A stretch of 55,564 nucleotides of DNA from Desulfobacterales bacterium (GTDB taxonomy: Bacteria; Desulfobacterota; Desulfobacteria; Desulfobacterales; Desulfosalsimonadaceae): assembly GCA_025453995.1 (NCBI GenBank), contig JALOPH010000001.1:1-55564 (forward strand). Direction: 5' to 3'. Positions 33,393 to 41,429 of this stretch are shown one piece after another. The position numbers were made by a program, and so were the translations under genes. Positions within the stretch are counted from its first letter, which is position 1; each line of letters begins with the position of its first letter. A model generated the notes under the pieces. The model saw nothing but the letters and a program-made list of their open reading frames with translations. It searched no databases and was not told the origin of the DNA.

Positions 33393-35729
33393 TTAGAAAC
33401 CTTTAAACGGATTGGGCCCCAGTCCTTCGATTTGCTCGACAAAATCATTGATGATCTTGGGGACCTTGTCGTATTCATCGATGGCAATTTCAAACTGAGC
33501 CACACGCTCATTTTCGAGCGCAAGACTTTTCAGCGCTTCACCGATCTTCTTCATACGGATACTGGCAAGCTCGCTTCCTTTCACAAAGTGACACTGATAA
33601 TCGTCACCGTGTTTGCATCCCAGCAGGAACACACCGTCCATACCCTGGGATAGAGCATCCTTGATCCAGATCACGTTCACAGAACCCAGGCAGCGCACCG
33701 GAATCAATCGCACATCCGCCGAATAGGACAAGCCGTTAAGGCCGACGATGTCTAATGCCGGGTATGCGTCATTTTCACAGACAAGGCCAAGTATCCGGAA
33801 GGGCGGTTCTTCGTAGTCATCCGCTGACGGGACTTTGACCGATTTTACCATGGAGCCGATGCTGTCGATATTATAATCGGCAAATCCGATAATGCGTTCC
33901 GGGCAAGCGCCCATGCAGGTGCCGCAGCGACGGCACCGGGCCGGATTGGGCTTCGGTGTGCCTTTAGCGTCATCATCCAGCGCGCCGAACGGACATTCTT
34001 CCGTGCATCGCTTGCACTGGGTGCATCTCTGGAAGAAGAAATCCGGGAATGTCATGTCGCCGGATCTCGGGTGGACTGCAACGCCCCGGTTGGCGGATTC
34101 AATGCACTGAATAGCTTTCAAGGCCGCGCCCGAGGCATCTTCTACCGATTCATCAATGGACATGCTCCGCCGGATGGCGCCGGCGGCATATACGCCGGTC
34201 CGCTGGGTTTCATAGGGGAAGCAGATGAAGTTCGAATCCGCATATTTGTCAAACAGATCATTATCCCTGAATCCCGGTCCCTGGCGGTAGGCCAGATTGA
34301 TCACCGGGTTATCCGTGGTGACCGGCACCATGCCGGTGGCCAGCACCACCATGTCAGCTTTTACCTGAACCTGCTCACCCAAAAGGGTATTGCTGGCGTC
34401 CACCATCAAACCGCTGCCGCTCTTGGCAACGCCGGTGACTTCGCCTTTGGTCAGGAAAATGCCGGGGTCCTGCTGAATATTCTTGTAAAAATTCTCCGAC
34501 AACCCAGGCGTCCGCATATGCTGATAGAAAATGAACGCTTTACCATCGGCATAGTCTTCCCTGACATATTTGGCCTGCTTAAGAGCCACCGAACTGGTCA
34601 CGGCGCCGGTAAAAGCAAAGTCAGAGTCGTCGCCGTTTCCAGGGCTTTGGATAAAGACCACGGATTTGGCCGCCTTGCCGTCAGACGGACGGACGATTTT
34701 ACCTTTGGCAGCGATCTCCTCAAACTGGAAATTGGTGACCACATCCGGTGTCTGTCCCAAGCCCAGATGGGCGAACTCGCCGTCTTTGGGCTCATAGGGC
34801 CGCCATCCGGCCGCCAGAATGACTGCGCCGAACTTCTCGCCATTGGGATCGAGCGTCAGGATGTCATTTCTGCCTTTATTGTATTCCATGTATTTTTCAT
34901 GGAGTTTTTCCGCATCCAGTTCTTTTCCGGATTCATCCACCTTCATTTCAGGCGGCAGTGGGAATGGAACGTCAAACTCGATCTTTTCACCGGGTTTTTT
35001 CAGCGTGACCGTGAAATCTCCGGGTTCTCCCGCAATACGGGCGACTTCCGTCTGGGTCTTCACCACAATTTTAGCGTTGGATTCGACCTGTTTGATTTTG
35101 TCTGCAACAACCGATGGGATCAAATTCTCGTAGGGGGGATTGACCGGCAGTTGTTTTCTCCATTTGGCTGAATTGCCGCCGAGCTGGGATTCCTTTTCAA
35201 CAATGGTGACCTCATAGCCGGCTTTAGCTGCATCCAAGGCCGCCGCCATGCCGGTGACACCGCCGCCCAGAACCAGAATTTTCTTTGAAAAGCTCTGCAG
35301 CTTGTAGGGCTCAGGAAGATTGATCTTTTTGACCTTGGCTATGCCCATCCGGATATAATCTTCAGCCATCATCTGGACCCTGTCGAATTTTGTGGAGTCC
35401 TTTTTTTCCTCTTCAGTCAGCGCGGGAAAGGTTGAACGGGGGTGGGACCAGGCCACGCCTTCCCGGATATTAACCCGATCAATGATGCAGCCTTCTAACT
35501 TAAACACGTCGTAATTCACGCGGCGAGAACAAGCGGCCAGCACAAATGCATTGATCTTTTTCTCAGCATTCTCTTTTTTTAAAAAATCAATCCCTTCCTT
35601 ACCGCACAAAAACGGGTGGGTTTGACAGGGGAATCCTTCGTCTGCAGCCACTTCGCTTAGGGCGCTCACATCAAGGGCATCACCGATGCCGCAACCTGTG
35701 CAGATATATACACCATACTTTTTATCCAT
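33393..35729 (-). CDS. qmoB: Quinone-interacting membrane-bound oxidoreductase subunit QmoB
   Basis: A 778-residue HdrA-like flavoprotein. Features in order: N-terminal YICTGCG segment; FAD-binding ILVLGGGVTGMAAALDAAKA (residues ~150); two 4Fe-4S motifs (CTQCKRCTEECP and CRRCGTCMGACP) near residues 590-630; and a C-terminal MvhD-like domain with conserved Cys (VRCLGSVN, LGCKHGDDYQC). QmoB with QmoA forms the electron-bifurcation-like module proposed to link quinones and AprBA. AGGAGGTTAACC precedes the ATG, and its start is 10 bp after qmoA ends. Confidence 0.95.
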   Translation of the reverse strand: MDKKYGVYICTGCGIGDALDVSALSEVAADEGFPCQTHPFLCGKEGIDFLKKENAEKKINAFVLAACSRRVNYDVFKLEGCIIDRVNIREGVAWSHPRSTFPALTEEEKKDSTKFDRVQMMAEDYIRMGIAKVKKINLPEPYKLQSFSKKILVLGGGVTGMAAALDAAKAGYEVTIVEKESQLGGNSAKWRKQLPVNPPYENLIPSVVADKIKQVESNAKIVVKTQTEVARIAGEPGDFTVTLKKPGEKIEFDVPFPLPPEMKVDESGKELDAEKLHEKYMEYNKGRNDILTLDPNGEKFGAVILAAGWRPYEPKDGEFAHLGLGQTPDVVTNFQFEEIAAKGKIVRPSDGKAAKSVVFIQSPGNGDDSDFAFTGAVTSSVALKQAKYVREDYADGKAFIFYQHMRTPGLSENFYKNIQQDPGIFLTKGEVTGVAKSGSGLMVDASNTLLGEQVQVKADMVVLATGMVPVTTDNPVINLAYRQGPGFRDNDLFDKYADSNFICFPYETQRTGVYAAGAIRRSMSIDESVEDASGAALKAIQCIESANRGVAVHPRSGDMTFPDFFFQRCTQCKRCTEECPFGALDDDAKGTPKPNPARCRRCGTCMGACPERIIGFADYNIDSIGSMVKSVKVPSADDYEEPPFRILGLVCENDAYPALDIVGLNGLSYSADVRLIPVRCLGSVNVIWIKDALSQGMDGVFLLGCKHGDDYQCHFVKGSELASIRMKKIGEALKSLALENERVAQFEIAIDEYDKVPKIINDFVEQIEGLGPNPFKGF

Positions 35730-35739
35730 GGTTAACCTC

Positions 35740-37017
35740 CTATCTCCTCACCAGTGTTTGAATGGCTTTGAGCGCCATACCGGTGGCGTTCTGGTTTGAT
35801 GACACCACGTCCGCCGGCTTATTGGCGCAGCCTGCCGCGAACATGCCGCCCTTATCAAAGTCATTGATAATAAACCCGTCATCCGTGTACTTAAGGTCCG
35901 CCGGGAGTTTGGAAACAGCCGCTGTGGGCTGCATGCCGGTGGCGAGAACGACCAGGTCCACGGTTTTGCGGATTTTCTCGCCGGTGACGGCGTTTTCAGC
36001 CACCACGGTGATCTGGTGATTGTCCGCCGCCTGTTCGACAGCCGCCACTTTTCCTTTGATAAAGAAGACCTTGGCGTCTTCCTTTATCTTTTTGTAAAAT
36101 TTTTCATACCGGTAACCCGGTGCGCGCATATCAATATAGAAGATAAAAATTTCCGCATCCGGATACCTTTCCCGGATATAAGTGGCATGTTTCAAGGATG
36201 CCATGCAGCAGATATAGGAACAATAGGGAAGATGGTTCTCATCTCTTGACCCGGCACATTGAACAAAGGCCACACTTTGCGGCGCTTTGTCATCCGAAGG
36301 TCTCAGAATCTGCCCCTTGGTCGGTCCGTTGGGCGCGGCCAGACGTTCCAGCATCATATTGGTGATGATATTGGGGTATCGGCCAAAACCCAGGTTGTCA
36401 ATCTTGATGGCGTCGTATGGCTGCCAGCCGGTTGCCCAGACAACGGCGCCGACATTGAGATTGACGGTTTTGGTTTTCATCTCAAGATCCACCGCATTGT
36501 ATTTGCAGGCTTCCTTGCAGCGTTTGGCGTCTTCGGTGCCGATGATCTGTGAAGAGATCACATACCGGGCGGGAAACGCCATTTCATAAGGCAGGTATGC
36601 GCCTTTCATCCTGTTTAAACCGAAATTAAATTCATTGACGATCTCCGCCTGACAAACTTTGGCGCAATCGCCGCAGCAGGTGCAATTCTCATTGACATAC
36701 CGGGGAGACAGTTTCACGGTCACCTCATAACTGCCGGGGGCGCCGCTGATCTTCTCCACTTCCGCCATGGTCAGAACTTTGATGTTGGGATTGTCTTTGA
36801 TTCTTCTGTAGTTGATTTCCAATCCGCAGGTGGGGGGGCACAGCTTGGGAAAATACTGGTTGAGTTGGGATACTCTTCCACCGAGGTACGGATTTTTCTC
36901 AACGATGAAGACTTCATACCCCACTTCGGCCGCTTCGATGGCGGTAGTCAATCCGCTGATACCTCCACCGACCACCATAATGCTTCCGCTAAACGGGGCT
37001 GCTTTATTTTCTGTCAT
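35740..37017 (-). CDS. qmoA: Quinone-interacting membrane-bound oxidoreductase subunit QmoA
   Basis: A 425-residue HdrA-like flavoprotein with SIMVVGGGISGLTTAIEAAE for FAD and a cysteine cluster CTCCGDCAKVCQAE. The ATG at 37017 is preferred over 37023: GGAGG (37024-37028) directly abuts the earlier codon but lies 6 nt before the later one. Third gene of the aprB-aprA-qmoA-qmoB-qmoC operon. A heptad-repeat hairpin (37052-37134) sits between it and aprA and could act as a processing or stability element. Confidence 0.95.
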   Translation of the reverse strand: MTENKAAPFSGSIMVVGGGISGLTTAIEAAEVGYEVFIVEKNPYLGGRVSQLNQYFPKLCPPTCGLEINYRRIKDNPNIKVLTMAEVEKISGAPGSYEVTVKLSPRYVNENCTCCGDCAKVCQAEIVNEFNFGLNRMKGAYLPYEMAFPARYVISSQIIGTEDAKRCKEACKYNAVDLEMKTKTVNLNVGAVVWATGWQPYDAIKIDNLGFGRYPNIITNMMLERLAAPNGPTKGQILRPSDDKAPQSVAFVQCAGSRDENHLPYCSYICCMASLKHATYIRERYPDAEIFIFYIDMRAPGYRYEKFYKKIKEDAKVFFIKGKVAAVEQAADNHQITVVAENAVTGEKIRKTVDLVVLATGMQPTAAVSKLPADLKYTDDGFIINDFDKGGMFAAGCANKPADVVSSNQNATGMALKAIQTLVRR

Positions 37018-37051
37018 GCTCATCCTCCGTGCTAAAGTGTTCTAATTTTTA

Positions 37052-37134
37052 ATTCAGAATCCAGAATTCAGAAGTCAGAATCCAGAATACGGAGAATACC
37101 AATTCTTCCCATTCTGGCTCCTGGCTCCTGGCTT
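37052..37134 (-). repeat. Inverted heptad-repeat hairpin between aprA and qmoA
   Basis: The left arm is a 7-bp period array (CAGAATC CAGAATT, CAGAAGT CAGAATC). The right arm is its reverse complement type (ATTCTGG CTCCTGG CTCCTGG). It forms a long imperfect hairpin inside the operon. Confidence 0.75.
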
Positions 37135-37223
37135 ATGAATTCCACGTTTAATAAAAACCTCCAGGCGCCCGAAAAAGGCGCCTGGAGGCGTCAATCAACG
37201 ACTTGCATCGTCACATTCAAGGT

Positions 37224-39197
37224 TTAGGGGAAGATCTTGATATAATCGACCTTCTTGAGATCCCACTTGTTTGTCTTCTTGTCATAGGTGGAGTTGGTGA
37301 AGCAGAACCAGTTCTTGTCATCCTGTCCCGGATGATCCGCCTGATAATAGAATCCCGGATAGCGGGTTTCTTTGCGGAACTGGATGTGGCGCAGGTGAGC
37401 CTCAACCGTATACAACCGATGATAGATTTCCCAGCATCTCATGAGTTCATGGAGATCTCCGGCAGCCAGTTTCTCTGCATCTTCACGCATGATTTCAAGG
37501 TTTTCAATGCAGATTTCAAGCATCTTGCTGGAGGTCTGATAATAGGTTGACGTTCCGGCGCCGTACTCATGGGTGTTTTTCATCATCCGGTACATCATGC
37601 CGTTGGGCTTGATGTAGTTGGGGTTGATGTCTTCAGCCGTGGTATAAGCGCAGTTGTCCAGATAGACTCTGACAGGTTTGTAGACCATGTCCACCAGTTC
37701 TTTTGCGGTTTCTTTGATGGCCGGTTTGAAGGAAGCGTTGTCGCGGACAAACTTCACCATCTCTTTGGCGGCCATACGGCCTTCCGCATGGGAGCCTGAA
37801 GAGAACTTGTGGCCTGAGCAGCCCACGCCGTCGCCGGAGGTAAACAGACCGATGACCGTGGTCATGCGGTTGTATACCTTGCCGTTGACTTTGATTTTAT
37901 ACGCATCGGGAACCCAGTCATAGTCCGGTCCTGAAACCCACATGCCGCAGCAGCCGGAGTGAGATCCCAGAAGATACGGCTCGGTGGGCATAACTTCTGA
38001 GTTCTTCTTTTCCGGTTCGCAGTTCTGTGCGCACCACAGGTTGGCCTGGCCGCAGGTCATATCCAGGAAGTCTTCCCAGGCTTCTGATTCAAGGTGCTTG
38101 AGTTCCTTCTTGTCCATGGTTTTGGCAATAGCATCCAGCGCGGTAACCGTATCCATCATGATGGGGCCGCGGCCTTCTTTCATTTCAAAGAGCATCAGGT
38201 GGTTGCGCAGGCAGGTCGGAGTAATAGCTGCGGTGCCATAGGGCGCATATTTTTCCAGCTCTTTCTTGGCGGCGTCGCTGGCTGCGAAATTTTCACCAAG
38301 GCCGTTCAATGTTTTGGCTTTGAACAGAAGGAACCACGCGCCGACCGGGCCGTAACCGTCTTTGAAACGGGCCGGGGTGAAGCGGTTTTCCATCATGGAC
38401 AGTTGGGCGCCGGCTCTTAAGCCCATGGTAAAGGTGGAACCTGCGTTCCATACCGGATACCAGGCGCGGCCTTTGCCTTCACCTACGGAGCGCGGCTGAT
38501 AGATGTTTACCGCGCCGCCGCATGCGACCATAATCGTCTTAGCTTTGATGATGTAGACTTTGTTTTCACGCAGGGAGAATCCCACTGCGCCGGCAATCTG
38601 ATTCGGGTTGTTGGCGTCGTTGAGCAGCTCAACGATGAAGCAGCGTTCCAGAATGTTTGCGTCGCCAAGAGCCTTTTTCGCGGCTTCGGCTACGACTCTC
38701 TTGTAAGATTCGCCGTTGATCATGATCTGCCATTTGCCTGTGCGGACCGGTTTTGCACCGCTTTTCAGCGAACCCATGGACAAGCCTTTCTTGCCGTCCA
38801 TGTTCTTGCCGTCTGCGGATTTCTTCCAGATCGGCAGGCCCCATTCTTCAAACAGATGAACAGAGTCATCCACGTGGCAGCCCAGGTCGAAAATCAGGTC
38901 TTCGCGGACAATGCCCATCAGGTCGTTTCGGACCATGCGGACGTAATCATCCGGAGCGTTTTCGCCGACATATGTATTGATGGCGGAAAGGCCCTGAGCC
39001 ACCGCGCCGCTTCTTTCCATGGCCGCTTTGTCGCACAGAAGAATCTTTGCGTCCGCAGCCGCCCATTTCTTGATTTCAAACGCAGTTCCGCAGGCCGCCA
39101 TGCCGCCGCCAACGATCAAATAGTCGACTTCGCGCTCTTCAACTGCCGGATCTCTTACGGCTTTGAGTTCACCCTTGGGTTTGTTTGGTAATGCCAT
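37224..39197 (-). CDS. aprA: Adenylylsulfate reductase alpha subunit
   Basis: A 657-residue FAD enzyme that reduces APS to AMP and sulfite. Motifs: DYLIVGGGMAACGTAFEI (FAD Rossmann fold, residue ~27), ERSGAVAQGLSAINTYVG (FAD domain), active-site region ENRFTPARFKDGYGPVGAW and LGSHSGCCGMW, whose Arg and His match residues known to bind APS in the archaeal enzyme. Length is standard. It follows aprB after ~70 bp and precedes qmoABC. Both subunits act at the cytoplasmic face of the membrane with Qmo. Confidence 0.97.
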   Translation of the reverse strand: MALPNKPKGELKAVRDPAVEEREVDYLIVGGGMAACGTAFEIKKWAAADAKILLCDKAAMERSGAVAQGLSAINTYVGENAPDDYVRMVRNDLMGIVREDLIFDLGCHVDDSVHLFEEWGLPIWKKSADGKNMDGKKGLSMGSLKSGAKPVRTGKWQIMINGESYKRVVAEAAKKALGDANILERCFIVELLNDANNPNQIAGAVGFSLRENKVYIIKAKTIMVACGGAVNIYQPRSVGEGKGRAWYPVWNAGSTFTMGLRAGAQLSMMENRFTPARFKDGYGPVGAWFLLFKAKTLNGLGENFAASDAAKKELEKYAPYGTAAITPTCLRNHLMLFEMKEGRGPIMMDTVTALDAIAKTMDKKELKHLESEAWEDFLDMTCGQANLWCAQNCEPEKKNSEVMPTEPYLLGSHSGCCGMWVSGPDYDWVPDAYKIKVNGKVYNRMTTVIGLFTSGDGVGCSGHKFSSGSHAEGRMAAKEMVKFVRDNASFKPAIKETAKELVDMVYKPVRVYLDNCAYTTAEDINPNYIKPNGMMYRMMKNTHEYGAGTSTYYQTSSKMLEICIENLEIMREDAEKLAAGDLHELMRCWEIYHRLYTVEAHLRHIQFRKETRYPGFYYQADHPGQDDKNWFCFTNSTYDKKTNKWDLKKVDYIKIFP

Positions 39198-39266
39198 ATT
39201 ATATCCTCCTTAAAAATTATAATTCTCAATTCGTCATGGTTTCGGATAAATCGATCAAAGACACAA

Positions 39267-39704
39267 TTAGACGGTCGCCTTCGGTTTCGGAATCTGATAA
39301 CCGTCCGCTTCCTCGGTGGAAAGCAGGCCGCTGTCAAGGTCTTTTCCTTTGAGGTCCGGATATGCATTTGCAGCGCCTTCCGGAGTGGTCCGGATGGGGA
39401 ACTTGAACCGCTTGATGAGTCCGTTTCTGAACTTGCAGGTCCACATGACATCCTCGGTGCCCATCATCGGCATAATGCTGCTTCCCATGGGCACAAAATC
39501 AGCATACCCTCTGACTTCAATCGCCTGGGTGGGGCAAATTTTTACGCAGGAAAAACATTCCCAGCACTGATCGGGCTCCTGATTGTAAGCCTTCATCGCG
39601 TTGGGATCCAGAACCATCAGATCATTGGGGCAAATATACATGCAGGCTGTTTTATCGCCGCCCTTGCACCCGTCACATTTTTCAGCAATTACAAAACTTG
39701 GCAT
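39267..39704 (-). CDS. aprB: Adenylylsulfate reductase beta subunit (ferredoxin-like)
   Basis: A 145-residue iron-sulfur subunit with two 4Fe-4S sites: Cys10, Cys13, Cys21, Cys25 and Cys47, Cys50, Cys53, Cys57 (CWECFSCVKICP). The C-terminal tail wraps the alpha subunit in the known structures. It carries electrons from QmoABC to the FAD of AprA. AGGAGG precedes the ATG. It is the first gene of the operon; the transcript appears to carry a leader of ~220 nt that holds an orphan Shine-Dalgarno sequence (39790-39798). Confidence 0.97.
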   Translation of the reverse strand: MPSFVIAEKCDGCKGGDKTACMYICPNDLMVLDPNAMKAYNQEPDQCWECFSCVKICPTQAIEVRGYADFVPMGSSIMPMMGTEDVMWTCKFRNGLIKRFKFPIRTTPEGAANAYPDLKGKDLDSGLLSTEEADGYQIPKPKATV

Positions 39705-39789
39705 TAGCTACCTCCTATTTAACGTTTTAATGAAAGTGAATTCTTCTCCACTTATGAACACAATCCAAAATGATTACTGACCTGGCGCA

Positions 39790-39798
39790 CCTCCTTTC
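39790..39798 (-). promoter_or_regulatory. Orphan Shine-Dalgarno sequence in the aprB leader
   Basis: On the minus strand GAAAGGAGG (continuing TG) is a near-perfect anti-16S match, but no usable start codon follows at normal spacing; the aprB ATG is 86 nt further on. It is identical to the core of the STAB-SD mRNA-stabilising element known from Bacillus cry3A. The function here is inferred. Confidence 0.45.
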
Positions 39799-39927
39799 GC
39801 TCAACATAAAATATTATGAATTTTATTTATTTTTTAATCCGGTTTTCGCACCGACCGTCTATAATCTCTCTTTTGAGATATCCTTAAATATCAAGGGGAT
39901 AAGATAAATTTTTGCATTAAAAATAAA

Positions 39928-39956
39928 TAATTAGCATTCCCCAAAAACCTTGTCAA
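39928..39956 (-). promoter_or_regulatory. Candidate promoter of aprBA-qmoABC
   Basis: Minus strand TTGACA (39951-39956), 17-bp spacer, TAATTA (39928-39933). Strong -35, good spacing, and an AT-rich downstream region. Confidence 0.55.
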
Positions 39957-40077
39957 GAGATTTTGCCCCATGTTTTTTAGAAAACAGTTTGAACAGTTTC
40001 AATGCGTTATCACCCGATTGTCGCGTCAATATCTGGATAAATTATTTTATCATTATACAATATATCGTATGCCCCCG

Positions 40078-41238
40078 TCAGGCTGAATATATCCGCTGGA
40101 CGCGGTCTGATACGCCGGTCAAAACCTCGTAGCTGATGGTATGTATTTTATGCGCGATTTCGTCCACGCCGATGGATTGAACCCCCTGGGTTCCGATAAC
40201 CACCACCTCATCGCCGACTAATGCTTCCCGAGCATCCCCGACATCAATCATGGTCTGATCCATGCAGACCCTGCCGATCACCGGGGCGCTTGCGCCATTG
40301 ACCAGCATCCTCCCTGCGGAAGAAAGCTGTCGATTGAAGCCATCGGCATATCCTATGGCCACTGTGGCGATGGCGGTGGGCCTGCCGGTCCGGGCTGCGG
40401 CTCCGTAACTGACCGAAAACCCGGCATTCACGCGCTTGACATGAATGACCCTTGATTTTAATGCCATGACGGGTTTTAAAGATATCTTTGTTCTGTCCGT
40501 CGAATCAGAAGGGTAAATGCCATACACGGATATGCCCGCCCTTACCATGTCCATATGGGTTTGGGGCATCTCGATAATGGCCGCGCTGTTGGCCGCGTGT
40601 TTGATTTTGATTTCAATGCCGCATTTTTTTATCTCAGCGATGAAAAGATCAAACAGTTCAAATTGCCGGAGAGCGAATGTCTTATCCGGGTGATCCGCAG
40701 TTGCGAAATGGGTGTAAATTCCTTCAAGTTTGATGCCCGGCAGGCGAGCGATCATTTCAACTTCGCGGATGGCGCTCCCCAAAAATTTCCCCTGGAATTC
40801 CGGCGGATTCAGCTCGCAGGGCAGTATCCCCAGCCGGCCCATACCTGTATCCACCTTGAGGTGAATCTTGATTTTCCCGCCCAGTTGACGGGCCATGTCG
40901 GAGAGCCGCTTGGCGTGCTCAAAGGCATATACCGTCTGGGTCAGATCATAATTGATCAATGTGGCGGCATACTCCGGGTCCGTATATCCGAAAATCAGTA
41001 CCGGCGCGTCAATGTATCCCTCCCGCAGCCGGATGGCTTCACTGATCCTGGCCACGCCCAGAAAATCCGCGCCCTCTTTAAGCGCCCGGCCTGAAACTTC
41101 AATCATGCCGTGCCCATACGCATTGGCCTTGACCACCGCCATCAACAAGCACTCAGGGCGCAGCAGCTTCTTTAACTGTCCGACATTATGGGAGACTGCG
41201 GCCAAATCAATTTCCGCCCAAACATTTCGGTTGATCAA
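40078..41238 (-). CDS. alr: Alanine racemase
   Basis: A 386-residue PLP enzyme that interconverts L- and D-alanine for peptidoglycan. Lys37 in AVVKANAYGHG forms the PLP Schiff base; the catalytic Tyr is in FSVSYGAAART; YADGFNR and GRVCMDQTMIDV are also diagnostic. The start codon appears to be TTG at 41238, with GGAGG four bases upstream; no in-frame ATG lies upstream. The gene follows yifB on the same strand but a large heptad hairpin separates them. Confidence 0.95.
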   Translation of the reverse strand: MINRNVWAEIDLAAVSHNVGQLKKLLRPECLLMAVVKANAYGHGMIEVSGRALKEGADFLGVARISEAIRLREGYIDAPVLIFGYTDPEYAATLINYDLTQTVYAFEHAKRLSDMARQLGGKIKIHLKVDTGMGRLGILPCELNPPEFQGKFLGSAIREVEMIARLPGIKLEGIYTHFATADHPDKTFALRQFELFDLFIAEIKKCGIEIKIKHAANSAAIIEMPQTHMDMVRAGISVYGIYPSDSTDRTKISLKPVMALKSRVIHVKRVNAGFSVSYGAAARTGRPTAIATVAIGYADGFNRQLSSAGRMLVNGASAPVIGRVCMDQTMIDVGDAREALVGDEVVVIGTQGVQSIGVDEIAHKIHTISYEVLTGVSDRVQRIYSA

Positions 41239-41272
41239 AGGACCTCCAAATATAGGTTATATTTATATTAAG

Positions 41273-41427
41273 GAATTCAGAATCCAGGAGCCAGAATCCA
41301 GAATAAGAGATATGAATTTCAAACAATAAACAAGGAATAGCGAAGGTTAAAATCATTCTTCATTCATTATTCCTTGTTCGATATTCATTATTTTTCTGGC
41401 TTCTGGCTTCTGACTCCTGGATTCTGC
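41273..41427 (-). repeat. Nested inverted heptad-repeat element between yifB and alr
   Basis: Outer arms are of the CAGAATCCAG type (41273-41306 and 41393-41427); inner arms are a second heptad family (GAATATC GAACAAG and GAATAAT GAATGAA on the minus strand, paired with TTCCTTGTT-type sequence). The 7-bp period is exact over several units. The whole 155 bp can fold as one hairpin. Confidence 0.75.
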
Positions 41428-41429
41428 TT

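Larger units (their letters stand above)
39705..40077 (-). other. Upstream leader and promoter region of aprBA-qmoABC
   Basis: No gene. It contains the candidate promoter at 39928-39956, an AT-rich 5' leader, and the orphan ribosome-binding sequence at 39790-39798. The remainder toward alr (39957-40077) shows nothing recognisable. Confidence 0.6.

Noticed and set aside
34071-35171. Long plus-strand frame (366 codons) opposite qmoB
   Set aside because: It is a shadow of the high-GC third positions of qmoB; no ribosome site, no domain.
41273-41427. CRISPR array
   Set aside because: Units are only 7 bp with no spacers, and no cas gene is present.
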